Of a DNA stretch of 64,000 bases, positions 42,674 to 49,930 are shown in pieces; within the stretch, counting starts at the first letter, position 1, and each line of letters opens with the position of its first letter. The translations under genes and the position numbers were made by a program. A model generated the notes under the pieces. That model was not told where the DNA came from. It saw nothing but the letters and a program-made list of their open reading frames with translations, and searched no databases. Source of the stretch: Methylobacterium sp. Leaf117 (GTDB lineage: Bacteria > Pseudomonadota > Alphaproteobacteria > Rhizobiales > Beijerinckiaceae); NCBI RefSeq assembly GCF_001422985.1, contig NZ_LMNL01000039.1, positions 1-64,000 on the forward strand. The letters run 5' to 3'.

Positions 42674-42940
42674 ATGGAACATGCCTCGCATCCGGACATC
42701 GTCAAGCGCCTGAAGCGCGCGCACGGCCACCTCGCCGGGGTCATCGCGATGATCGAGGAGGGGCGGCCCTGCGTGGACCTCGCCCAGCAACTGCACGCGG
42801 TCGAGAGCGCCATCACGAACGCCAAGCGCGTCCTCATCGAGGACCACATGGAGCACTGCCTCGTGGACGGCGTCGGGCAGGGAGGCAAGTCCACCAAGGA
42901 CGCCCTCGCCGAGTTCAAGCTGCTCGCGAAGTACCTGTGA
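42674..42940 (+). CDS. RcnR/DmeR-type nickel/cobalt-responsive repressor
   Basis: An 88-residue all-helical CsoR/RcnR-family repressor that releases DNA when metal binds. The N-terminal histidines (MEHASHPD), the conserved cysteine in GRPCVDL near residue 35 and the histidines in EDHMEHCL near 57-62 match the His/Cys site of RcnR-type Ni/Co sensors rather than CsoR copper sensors. It sits 10 bases upstream of an NreB-like exporter with its own operator in front, so it should control both. Confidence 0.85.
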   Translation: MEHASHPDIVKRLKRAHGHLAGVIAMIEEGRPCVDLAQQLHAVESAITNAKRVLIEDHMEHCLVDGVGQGGKSTKDALAEFKLLAKYL

Positions 42941-42950
42941 GGCGCGCCCG

Positions 42951-44276
42951 ATGCTGAGCGTCCTCGCCCACCGCACCTACCGTCACCTGTTCGCGGCCCA
43001 GGTCATCGCCCTGATCGGCACGGGCCTGCTCACGGTCGCCCTCGGGCTTCTGGCATTCCGGATCGCCGGTGACCGCGCCGGCACCGTCCTCGGGACGGCG
43101 CTGGGCATCAAGATGGTGGCCTACGTCCTCGTCGCCCCGGTGGCCCAGGCCTTCACGAGCCGGTTGCCACGACGCGCATTCCTGGTGGGCACGGACCTCG
43201 TCAGGGCCGGCATCGCGCTCTTGCTACCCTTCGTCGACCAGGTCTGGCAGATCTACGCCCTGATCTTCGTCCTGCAATCGGCCTCTGCGGCGTTCACCCC
43301 GACCTTCCAGGCCACCATCCCGGACATCCTGCCGGACGAACGGGACTACACCCGCGCCCTCTCGCTCTCGCGCCTCGCCTACGACCTGGAGAACCTGCTC
43401 AGCCCGACCCTGGCGGCCCTTCTCCTGACGGTGGTGCCCTACAACGCGCTGTTCGGCGGCACGGTCGTCGGCTTCCTGTGCTCGGCGGCCTTGGTGGTGT
43501 CCGTGACCTTGCCGACCGCCACTCGGTCCGACCCGCATGGCGGCGTCTACGACCGCACGACTCGGGGCCTTCGGATCTACCTCGCGACGCCGCGCCTGCG
43601 CGGGTTGCTCGCCCTGAACCTCGCGGTCGCCGCGGCGGGCGCGATGGTCATCGTCAACACCGTGGTGATCGTGCAGGGACTCCTGGACCGGCCCCAGGCC
43701 GACGTGGCCCTCGCCCTCGGCCTGTTCGGGGGCGGCTCCATGATCGCCGCACTGACGCTGCCGCGCCTGCTCGACCGGCTCCCGGACCGCGCCGTCATGA
43801 TCCCCGCGGCGGCCCTGCTCGGGACGGTGCTCCTCGGCGTCGCCGCCATGACATGGGGCGGTACCATCGGATGGCCGCTCCTGCTTTCGACCTGGCTCGT
43901 CCTCGGCACCGCCTATTCCGCCGTCCAGACGCCGACCGGACGGCTCCTGCGCCGGTCCGCGACCCAGGAGGACCGGCCCGCCGTCTTCGCCGCGCAGTTC
44001 GCCCTGTCCCATGCCGCCTGGCTCGTCACCTATCCGCTCGCGGGTTGGCTCGGCGCATCGGTCGGAATGCCGGCGACGCTCGCGGTCCTCGGTGCCCTGA
44101 CGCTCGCCGGGGTTGCGGCGGCGGCTTGGACGTGGCCGGCTGCCGATCCCGACGTGATCGAGCATGCCCATGCCGACCTCGCTCAAGGGCACCCGCACCT
44201 TCACCAGGGCAAGCGCCATGCGCACGCCTTCGTCATCGACGACCTCCATCGGCAGTGGCCCGCACGCGCCGGATGA
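42951..44276 (+). CDS. nreB: MFS nickel/cobalt exporter, NreB-like
   Basis: A 441-residue major-facilitator protein with twelve predicted transmembrane helices. The C-terminal tail is His-rich (EHAHADLAQGHPHLHQGKRH and following), the hallmark of NreB-type Ni exporters, where the tail enhances resistance. It is directly downstream of an RcnR-type repressor, which supports Ni/Co as substrate. A GGGGATGTTCCCC inverted repeat just past the stop may be a weak terminator. Confidence 0.85.
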   Translation: MLSVLAHRTYRHLFAAQVIALIGTGLLTVALGLLAFRIAGDRAGTVLGTALGIKMVAYVLVAPVAQAFTSRLPRRAFLVGTDLVRAGIALLLPFVDQVWQIYALIFVLQSASAAFTPTFQATIPDILPDERDYTRALSLSRLAYDLENLLSPTLAALLLTVVPYNALFGGTVVGFLCSAALVVSVTLPTATRSDPHGGVYDRTTRGLRIYLATPRLRGLLALNLAVAAAGAMVIVNTVVIVQGLLDRPQADVALALGLFGGGSMIAALTLPRLLDRLPDRAVMIPAAALLGTVLLGVAAMTWGGTIGWPLLLSTWLVLGTAYSAVQTPTGRLLRRSATQEDRPAVFAAQFALSHAAWLVTYPLAGWLGASVGMPATLAVLGALTLAGVAAAAWTWPAADPDVIEHAHADLAQGHPHLHQGKRHAHAFVIDDLHRQWPARAG

Positions 44277-44623
44277 TGGAAGGGACGCAAGGGGATGTTC
44301 CCCGGAGGCCCGTAGGCTTCCTTCGACGTCCGGGATGCGCGGCGCTGGTGCCGTCACCGTTCGGACGATCCCGCAGGTGCATGCGGAAGAGGGGCGAGGA
44401 CGGGTGATCCGGTCGAGCCGGCGCCCCGTCGAGGCGGGCGGCGCCCCAAGTCGGCGCGAGGGCCCGCGGGGCCGAAGCGACCGTGGGAAGAACGTTCCCT
44501 TATCCATGCTCGGCCCAGGAGTACGAACCTCGCGGAACGGTCCAGGAAGCATGGCCGTTCACAGGTGTCGCCGGATTGGTCTCTGACCCGATCCAGGCCA
44601 CCAACAACCTGAGAGGAAGCCCG
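44277..44623. other. Intergenic region with EcfG-type promoter
   Basis: These 347 bases have no protein-like frame. They contain an imperfect inverted repeat GGGAA/TTCCC at 44485-44499 and an EcfG-consensus promoter at 44534-44559. The ribosome site GAGAGGAAG lies before the ATG at 44624. Confidence 0.5.
44534..44559 (+). promoter_or_regulatory. EcfG (general stress sigma) consensus promoter
   Basis: GGAAC (44534-44538) and CGTT (44556-44559) are exactly 17 bases apart, an exact match to the GGAAC-N16/17-CGTT promoters used by EcfG under PhyR/NepR control in alphaproteobacteria. It lies 65 bases upstream of the His-rich secreted peptide gene on the same strand. Confidence 0.65.
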
Positions 44624-44890
44624 ATGAGGAAGTCCCTGTTCGCCGTCGCCGCCCTGGCTGCGCTCGGCGCCATCGGCATCGCCGCACCTGCGTCCGCCGC
44701 TCCCGGCATGATCGGCGCCGTCGATGCCACGACCAACGTCGTCGACGTCCGCATGGACGGCATGCACGGTCACCGCGGCCACGGCCGCATGATGGGCCAT
44801 CGTCACGGGCACCGCCACATGATGCGCCACCATCACCACCGCGGCCACATGATGCGCCACGGTCATGGTCATCGCCACCACCGCATGTGA
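44624..44890 (+). CDS. Secreted His/Met-rich peptide, probable metal buffer
   Basis: An 88-residue product. Residues 1-26 form a signal peptide (cut near ASA-APG). The last 38 residues are almost only His, Met, Gly and Arg (HGHRGHGRMMGH and repeats), giving about 20 histidines and 9 methionines suited to Cu or Ni binding. An EcfG-consensus promoter lies upstream and a terminator directly downstream, so it is a single-gene stress-induced unit. Family not recognised. Confidence 0.75.
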   Translation: MRKSLFAVAALAALGAIGIAAPASAAPGMIGAVDATTNVVDVRMDGMHGHRGHGRMMGHRHGHRHMMRHHHHRGHMMRHGHGHRHHRM

Positions 44891-44896
44891 TCGTCC

Positions 44897-44932
44897 AGGG
44901 GTCCTTCGGGGCCCCTTATCTTTTCTCGATTG
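44897..44932 (+). terminator. Terminator of the His-rich peptide gene
   Basis: The hairpin AGGGGTCC / GGGGCCCCT with loop TTC is followed by TATCTTTTCTC, starting 7 bases past the stop codon. Confidence 0.65.
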
Positions 44933-44982
44933 AAACGACGGACCTCAAGGCAAGCAGGTCGCACGGCCTTGCGGGAGCGAAC

Positions 44983-45726
44983 TTACATTCGCTCCTTGAT
45001 GCCGGAGCCGACGAGCCACCAGTTCACCGGGTAGCTGGTCAGGAATCCGGCGACCATGGCAACCTGCATGGCGAACCAGAACTCGACCGAGTTCACCGGC
45101 GCACGCTCCCCGGCAAGGTGCGGGAACAGGACGAACTGGGCGAACGCCATGAAGCCGTACATGCCGACCTGCCAGGCGATCAGCGACAGGGTGTCGGCCT
45201 TGAGCGCGGCAACGATGCCCTGGCCGGGGGAGAGCCCACGCATCGGGACGATGGCGTAATACTGGAACACGATCCCGAGCCCGAAGGCGAAGACGAAGTC
45301 CAGCACCCAGACCGCGTACATCTTCTCGTCGAAGAGCGACTGCCAGCCGAACCAGACAGCCACCGCCGGCACCAGAAAGGCGAGCCACTCGGCGGCGACG
45401 TCGCCCAGCATGCAGCCGCTCCCGCAGTGGAGCGCGCCCTTGCCCACCATCACCGGGAACGGCGTTTGCGTCATGTTCGGCGGCTTCTCGTCCCGCTCCA
45501 TCGCGCGGTGATGCGTCTCCATGGTCGCGAGGCGGCCATAGCGAAAGTAGGCCCAGACCACGACCACCGTCCCGAACAGGGCGCTGACCGGCCAGACGAC
45601 ATTCATCACGGTCATGTGCTGTGGATGCCGGATGACCTGCACCGACAGAAGGATCGAGCAGGCGGCACCGAGCAGCAGTGCCAGGACCGAGAGCGCGTGG
45701 AGCCAGGAGGGGAACATCGTGGCCAT
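44983..45726 (-). CDS. DUF4396 family membrane protein
   Basis: A 247-residue polytopic membrane protein of the DUF4396 family. An N-terminal pair of helices is followed by a charged loop with METHHRAMERDEKPP, then four to five more helices. The Cys/Gly segment HCGSGCMLGD near residue 115 and the C-terminal VAGFLTSYPVNWWLVGSG are family landmarks. Function is unknown, though it often accompanies copper genes. It follows the glutaredoxin-MauE gene by five bases and shares its CueR-type control region. Confidence 0.8.
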   Translation of the reverse strand: MATMFPSWLHALSVLALLLGAACSILLSVQVIRHPQHMTVMNVVWPVSALFGTVVVVWAYFRYGRLATMETHHRAMERDEKPPNMTQTPFPVMVGKGALHCGSGCMLGDVAAEWLAFLVPAVAVWFGWQSLFDEKMYAVWVLDFVFAFGLGIVFQYYAIVPMRGLSPGQGIVAALKADTLSLIAWQVGMYGFMAFAQFVLFPHLAGERAPVNSVEFWFAMQVAMVAGFLTSYPVNWWLVGSGIKERM

Positions 45727-45731
45727 GCCGT

Positions 45732-46481
45732 TCAATGCCCCATCGCCAGCATCCAGACGGCCATGGCGACCATCATCACGTTCTCGGTCAGCGAGACGAA
45801 GCCGAGCGGCACCTTGCTCGACCCGCCGACGCAGGCGCACTTGATCTCGCGCTTCTCGACGTAGACCGCCTTGAACACCGAGACCGCGCCGATGGTGCCG
45901 ATGAACAGGGCCACGGGGATCGACAGCCAGTTCAGGGCGCCGGCCACCATCAGGACGCCGGCGATGCCCTCCAGGAACGGGTAGGCGTAGGCGTAGCGCA
46001 CCCAGCGCTTGGCCAGCAGGTCGTAGCCGAGGAACATCGACGAGAAGGTCTCGACGTCCTGCAGCTTCAGGAGGGCAAGGACGCACATGCTGAACGCGAT
46101 GAACCACTCGGCCGCCCGGACCGTCAGGGGCGTGCCGTACACGGCGTAGCTCGCCGCGAGCGCCATCAGCGCCGTCATCGAGAACACCGCCACGACCGGC
46201 GTATAGGTCGTCGCGTTCGGGTCGTTGGCGGCCTGGCCGAAATGCCGCCTGAGGTCGTCGAAACCCCCGACGCGCTCGCCGTTGATGAGGGTCTGGGGCG
46301 TCGACTTGACCGCATGCTCGGCCTTGAAGCGGTCGGTCTCCTCGCGGGTGGTCAGCCAATGGTCCTCCACCTGGAAGCCCTGGCGTTCGAGGAGGTCCTT
46401 CGCCTTGAGGCCGTAGGGGCACGTGTGCTGCGGCATCATCATCCGGTACAGGACGGCCTTGCGGGACGCGGTGGCTTGCAT
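45732..46481 (-). CDS. Glutaredoxin-MauE/DoxX fusion membrane protein
   Basis: A 249-residue fusion. Residues 1-80 are a glutaredoxin-like domain with active site CPYG (HTCPYGLKAKDLL) and the cis-Pro region KSTPQTLING. Residues about 95-249 are a four-helix MauE/DoxX-type membrane domain. A cysteine pair KCACVGGS lies in the loop between its last two helices. MauE proteins help form disulphides or handle redox in the periplasm. The start at 46481 follows a GGAG site. It is the first gene of a leftward pair and faces cueR, with a CueR-type operator between. Confidence 0.82.
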   Translation of the reverse strand: MQATASRKAVLYRMMMPQHTCPYGLKAKDLLERQGFQVEDHWLTTREETDRFKAEHAVKSTPQTLINGERVGGFDDLRRHFGQAANDPNATTYTPVVAVFSMTALMALAASYAVYGTPLTVRAAEWFIAFSMCVLALLKLQDVETFSSMFLGYDLLAKRWVRYAYAYPFLEGIAGVLMVAGALNWLSIPVALFIGTIGAVSVFKAVYVEKREIKCACVGGSSKVPLGFVSLTENVMMVAMAVWMLAMGH

Positions 46482-46570
46482 CGGAAACTCCGTGGGTTGT
46501 CGGCCGGGATGCCGTCCGTTCGTCACCCTGAAAGCGACGGACCAGCTGCGGCCGATTGGGCTTGCGGGCC

Positions 46571-46601
46571 TTCCTGCACCTTCCCATTATGGGAAGGTCA
46601 A
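46571..46601. promoter_or_regulatory. CueR-type operator between cueR and the glutaredoxin-MauE operon
   Basis: ACCTTCCCAT-T-ATGGGAAGGT (46578-46598) is a perfect palindrome. In the leftward direction TTGACC (46596-46601) is 19 bases from the hexamer at 46571-46576, the MerR-type spacing. Two near-identical sites precede the two copZ-like genes at 47518-47548 and 62231-62261. Confidence 0.78.
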
Positions 46602-46617
46602 CGGAGGGGCTCTCACG

Positions 46618-47058
46618 ATGAACATAGGCGAGGCGAGCCGGGCCTCCGGGGTCTCGGCCAAGATGATCCGGCACTACGAGAGCATCGGGCTCGTGCCCCG
46701 TGCCGACCGCCAGGACAGCGGCTACCGCGATTATGGTCCGGAGGACGTCCACCGGCTCGGCTTCGTCCGGCGGGCCCGGGATCTCGGCTTCTCCCTGGAC
46801 CGCATCCGGGTGCTGCTCGGGCTGTGGGGCGACCCCAGCCGCACCAGCTCAGAGGTGAAGGCCCTGGCCTTGACCCACATCAAGGAACTCGAAGGAAAGG
46901 CCCGCCACCTGCAGGAGATGGCGGATGTCCTGCGTGGCCTCAGCCTCGCTTGCGACGGCGACGAACGCCCGGATTGCCCCATCATCGCGGGCCTGGAAGG
47001 CGGCCCCCGCCTGTCCTCCAGGCATTCCCGCGATTGGCCTACCTCGCATTCTTCCTGA
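46618..47058 (+). CDS. cueR: Copper-responsive MerR regulator CueR
   Basis: A 146-residue MerR-type activator. The winged helix reads NIGEASRASGVSAKMIRHYE; the Cu(I) site is the pair of cysteines seven residues apart in CDGDERPDCPII near residues 112-120, matching the CueR loop. It senses Cu(I) or Ag(I). Its start lies 20 bases past a perfect CueR-type palindrome, and the divergent glutaredoxin-MauE operon shares that site. The last 20 residues are Arg/Ser-rich. Confidence 0.9.
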   Translation: MNIGEASRASGVSAKMIRHYESIGLVPRADRQDSGYRDYGPEDVHRLGFVRRARDLGFSLDRIRVLLGLWGDPSRTSSEVKALALTHIKELEGKARHLQEMADVLRGLSLACDGDERPDCPIIAGLEGGPRLSSRHSRDWPTSHSS

Positions 47059-47223
47059 GCCATGCCTCCCTCTCGCCGACCTTCTCCCGGTCGTCGATGA
47101 TCGTCCCAGCCATCGCCCCGGTGGCCGGGTCCTTGGCATACTTCATCACGCCCATCTCCTCGTTGGGCATGGAGCCGCTCGGTAAAACTCGCAGCCGGTG
47201 GTCGGGTCGTAGGGCGCCCTCAT
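47039..47223 (-). pseudogene. Short unknown gene, apparently frameshifted
   Basis: The minus strand from ATG 47223 reads MRAPYDPTTGCEFYR in one frame and then, one base out of step, SMPNEEMGVMKYAKDPATGA and on to AWLRKNAR with a stop at 47039. Both halves have protein-like composition, unlike the surrounding frames; one missing base would explain the break. Read alone, the second part is a 43-residue frame from 47170. No family recognised. It lies between cueR (overlapping its end by 20 bases on the other strand) and copZ. Confidence 0.35.
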
Positions 47224-47271
47224 CTGCACCGCGCCCTGTCAATCGGAACGCAGGTTTCCGCTGCCTGTCGA

Positions 47272-47487
47272 TCAGGCCGCGAGGGGCAAGGTATCGGCCC
47301 CGTAGCCAGTGGCCCGGACGGCATCGACGAAGCGTCCAGCCGGGGTGCCAGCCGCGCTCGTTATCGCGACCGTGCCGGTGGCGAGATCGACCGCGACGGT
47401 TGCGCCGGCATCCACGGCGTGGATCGCGCGGGTGACCGACTTGGCGCAACCGCCGCAGTTCATCCCGATGACCTTGATCTCGAACAT
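47272..47487 (-). CDS. copZ: Copper chaperone, CopZ-like HMA protein
   Basis: A 71-residue single heavy-metal-associated domain with the ferredoxin-like fold. The Cu(I) loop is GMNCGGCAKSV near residues 7-17. It shuttles Cu(I) to an ATPase or regulator. It is preceded by a CueR-type promoter on its own strand. The second copy, at 62002-62202, has a nearly identical metal loop and regulatory site. No copper P-type ATPase gene is in the window to receive the metal. Confidence 0.88.
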   Translation of the reverse strand: MFEIKVIGMNCGGCAKSVTRAIHAVDAGATVAVDLATGTVAITSAAGTPAGRFVDAVRATGYGADTLPLAA

Positions 47488-47517
47488 GACGACTCTCCGA
47501 TGGGGTGACGTCATGCC

Positions 47518-47548
47518 GAGATGGTGCTTCCCATGGTGGGAAGGTCAA
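47518..47548 (-). promoter_or_regulatory. CueR-type promoter of the first copZ
   Basis: Leftward, TTGACC (plus 47543-47548) is separated by 19 bases from CATCTC (plus 47518-47523). The spacer contains TTCCCACCATGGGAA. The site differs in only a few bases from that upstream of the second copZ. Confidence 0.75.
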
Positions 47549-47563
47549 CGGCCTCATGGATGG

Positions 47564-48865
47564 TTACGGACGCACCTCGTCCCTGACCTCGACCGTTAGG
47601 TGCGAGAGGGTGCCGACACCGCCCAGCAGGTGCCGGTAGTAGTCGGGTCCCCGGCCTTTGGCGGTCACCACGGAGACGATGGCGCCGAGATGACCGGGTC
47701 CGAGGCGCCAGAGATGCAGGTCCGCGATCCTGTCGCCCTGCGCCTGGATGATGTCCCTGACCCTGCCCGCGAGGCTCGGATCGGGCTGCATGTCGAGAAG
47801 CACCCCACCGGTGTCCCGCACCAGAGTGTAGGCCCAGCTCGCGATGACGATTGACCCGACGATGGCGGCCAAGGGGTCCATCCAGGTCCAACCGAGGAAG
47901 CGGGCGAGCAAAAGTCCGGCGATCACCAGCACCGAGACCGCCGCGTCGGCCACCACGTGGACCACGGCCGCGCGCATGTTGTTGTCCCGGTGCATGGCGC
48001 CGTGATGCCCGTGCGCGTGTTCCTCGAAGGTCACCGACCAGATGCTGTCCGATCCGGAAAGGCGGAGGATTGCCTCGAAGGCGTGCGGCTCAGGGATCGT
48101 CTCGACGCTCTCGATGACATCGCCCCTGCGGACCGTCGCGAACGTCTGGCGCGACCCGTCCGGGCGTACCGTCTCGATGGTCATGCCTTCGCCCGAGGCG
48201 AGGGACTCCACACCGGTGGCGGTCAGGCGGAAACGGGGAGGCACGCCGTCCTCGTGGATCTCCATGCCGAACCTCCCAGCCGACGTAACGATGGTCTGCG
48301 TCGCGTCGGCATGGTCGTGGTGATCATGTCCGTGATCGTGATGATGTCCGTGGTCGTGGTCGCTTCCCAGCAGCCAGACGCTGGCGAGGTTCACGCCCAG
48401 GCCGAGGACCGCGATGGCGATGGTCTCGTTGTAATCGATGGCCACCGGCTCGATGAGTCGGAGCACGGCCTCGTAGGCGATCAGCAGGGCGATCATCGCG
48501 AGCACGATGGCACTGGTGAAGCCGGCGAGGTCGCCGAGCTTGCCCGTGCCGAAGGTAAAGCGGTCATCGTCGGCATGCCGGCGGGCATAGCGATAGGCCA
48601 GGGCGGCGAGCAGTAGGGCGCCGGCATGCGTCGACATATGCAGGCCGTCCGCGACCAGGGCGATGGAGCCGAACACCAGGCCGCCGAAGATCTCGGCGGC
48701 CATCATGACCCCGCACAGCGCGATGACGGCCCAGGTCCGGCGCTCGTTGCGGTCGTGACCCTCGCCGAGGAAGACGTGGGAATGGCCGTGGGCCACGCCG
48801 GCACCGTCATCGACTGAGGGAGCACGACCCGGGCTCGCGTACGTCATGTCCATGCGACATCTCAC
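47564..48865 (-). CDS. dmeF: CDF exporter, DmeF-type
   Basis: A 433-residue cation diffusion facilitator. It has the DmeF-like helix II signature LVADGLHMSTHAGALLL and helix V VVADAAVSVL. Between helices IV and V lies a very long cytosolic insert with a His-rich start (SDHDHGHHHDHGHDHHDHAD), a small beta-domain and another HAHGHHGAMH cluster. DmeF proteins export Co and Ni. Its start overlaps the dmeR stop by four bases (ATGA), so the two are coupled. An internal ATG at 48853 is an alternative start. Confidence 0.88.
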   Translation of the reverse strand: MRCRMDMTYASPGRAPSVDDGAGVAHGHSHVFLGEGHDRNERRTWAVIALCGVMMAAEIFGGLVFGSIALVADGLHMSTHAGALLLAALAYRYARRHADDDRFTFGTGKLGDLAGFTSAIVLAMIALLIAYEAVLRLIEPVAIDYNETIAIAVLGLGVNLASVWLLGSDHDHGHHHDHGHDHHDHADATQTIVTSAGRFGMEIHEDGVPPRFRLTATGVESLASGEGMTIETVRPDGSRQTFATVRRGDVIESVETIPEPHAFEAILRLSGSDSIWSVTFEEHAHGHHGAMHRDNNMRAAVVHVVADAAVSVLVIAGLLLARFLGWTWMDPLAAIVGSIVIASWAYTLVRDTGGVLLDMQPDPSLAGRVRDIIQAQGDRIADLHLWRLGPGHLGAIVSVVTAKGRGPDYYRHLLGGVGTLSHLTVEVRDEVRP

Positions 48866-49140
48866 TTCAGGTAGGTGCGGATGACCTCGATCAACTCGGA
48901 CGCGCCCTTGGCGCGGTCCGGATCGGGTTCGTTAGCGGGATCGACGACGTGATGGCGGATGTGCTCCTCCATCAGTTCGGAGGTCAGGCCATTGATGGCC
49001 CCGCGCATCGAGGCGACCAGCATCAGGACGTCGGAGCAGCCGATCTCCGCCTCAAGCGCGCGCTCGACCGCCTCCGCCTGTCCCTTGATCCGGCGCACGC
49101 GCGCCAGGAGCTTGGACTTGTCCTTGACGGTGTGGGCCAT
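48862..49140 (-). CDS. dmeR: DmeR-type RcnR/CsoR-family repressor
   Basis: A 92-residue helical repressor. It has the helix KSKLLARVRRIKGQAEAVER, the conserved cysteine in EIGCSDVL near residue 35 and the histidines in MEEHIRHHVVDP near 60-65, the pattern of RcnR/DmeR/FrmR-type proteins. Directly coupled to dmeF, so Ni/Co sensing is likely; an FrmR-type formaldehyde sensor is the main alternative but does not fit the neighbour. A 6-5-6 operator lies 30 bases upstream. Confidence 0.83.
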   Translation of the reverse strand: MAHTVKDKSKLLARVRRIKGQAEAVERALEAEIGCSDVLMLVASMRGAINGLTSELMEEHIRHHVVDPANEPDPDRAKGASELIEVIRTYLK

Positions 49141-49169
49141 GAGATCAGCATCCTCGCTCGCTTGGTAAC

Positions 49170-49186
49170 ATAGGGAGGTACCCTAT
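49170..49186. promoter_or_regulatory. DmeR operator
   Basis: ATAGGG-AGGTA-CCCTAT is a 6-5-6 inverted repeat between dmeR (leftward) and the DUF1289-EamA pair (rightward). The flanking TATATA gives a plausible leftward -10 overlap. One site could control both divergent units. Confidence 0.62.
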
Positions 49187-49219
49187 ATATGTCGAGTGAA
49201 CGGTGGACGTTTGGCTTTG

Positions 49220-49429
49220 ATGAGGGACGCTCGCGTGAAGAAGGACGATCCGTGCACGGGTGTCTGTCGCTTCGATGGCAGGACCGGGTGGTGCCTAGGA
49301 TGCGGCCGCACCGTCCCCGAGATCCGTGCATGGCGGAAGTCGACCCCCTTCAGGCGAACGGCGCTCGCCCGCGAACTGCCCAGACGCGTTTTGCAGGTCC
49401 GCGAAGCCACACCGGAGAACACGAAATGA
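49220..49429 (+). CDS. DUF1289 domain protein
   Basis: A 69-residue protein with the DUF1289 cysteine pattern: DPCTGVC, then TGWCLGCGR, four cysteines likely to bind zinc or an Fe-S cluster. The family occurs widely in proteobacteria with no known function. The ATG at 49220 and a GTG at 49235 are both possible starts. Its stop overlaps the EamA start (ATGA), so the two are translationally coupled, and it faces dmeR across the DmeR operator. Confidence 0.75.
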   Translation: MRDARVKKDDPCTGVCRFDGRTGWCLGCGRTVPEIRAWRKSTPFRRTALARELPRRVLQVREATPENTK

Positions 49430-49860
49430 GATCATTGCTCGGATCCTGGCAGCTGTGGGCGCTGCTCTCGGCCGCCTTCGCGGCGCTGACCGCGATCTTC
49501 GCCAAGGTCGGGATCGAGAACGTCAATTCCGATTTCGCCACCTTCATCCGCACGGTCGTCATCCTCTGCGCGCTTGGCGCCATCCTGGTGGGGACCGGCC
49601 AGTGGCAGCCGGTCGGATCGGTGTCGGCAAGGACCTACGTGTTCCTCGTCCTGTCGGGCCTCGCCACCGGAGGCTCGTGGATCTGCTACTTCCGCGCCCT
49701 CAAGCTCGGCGAGGCCAGCCGCGTGGCCCCCATCGACAAGCTCAGCGTCGTACTGGTGGCCATCTTCGGCGTGACCTTCCTAGGCGAACGGCTATCCGCG
49801 CCGAACTGGGTCGGCGTCGCGCTCATCGCCGCCGGGGCGGTGCTCGTGGCCTATCGTTGA
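49426..49860 (+). CDS. EamA family transporter, single-domain
   Basis: A 144-residue membrane protein with five predicted transmembrane helices, half the size of ten-helix EamA exporters, so it should work as a dimer like EmrE-type proteins. Landmarks: FAALTAIFAKVGIENVNSDF near the N-terminus, ICYFRALKLGEASRVAPIDK in the middle, and LGERLSAPNWVGVALIAAGA at the end. Substrate unknown. It is coupled to the DUF1289 gene. Confidence 0.85.
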   Translation: MRSLLGSWQLWALLSAAFAALTAIFAKVGIENVNSDFATFIRTVVILCALGAILVGTGQWQPVGSVSARTYVFLVLSGLATGGSWICYFRALKLGEASRVAPIDKLSVVLVAIFGVTFLGERLSAPNWVGVALIAAGAVLVAYR

Positions 49861-49930
49861 TGAAGTCCGGTGGAGAAGACGCATCGTCGTGCCGTTCACG
49901 ACGAAGGCGCGAAGCCGGACGGGCCGACCG

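Noticed and set aside
44485..44499. GGGAA/TTCCC inverted repeat upstream of the His-rich peptide as a metal-sensor site
   Set aside because: Arms are only five bases and do not match the CueR, CadR or RcnR sites in the window.
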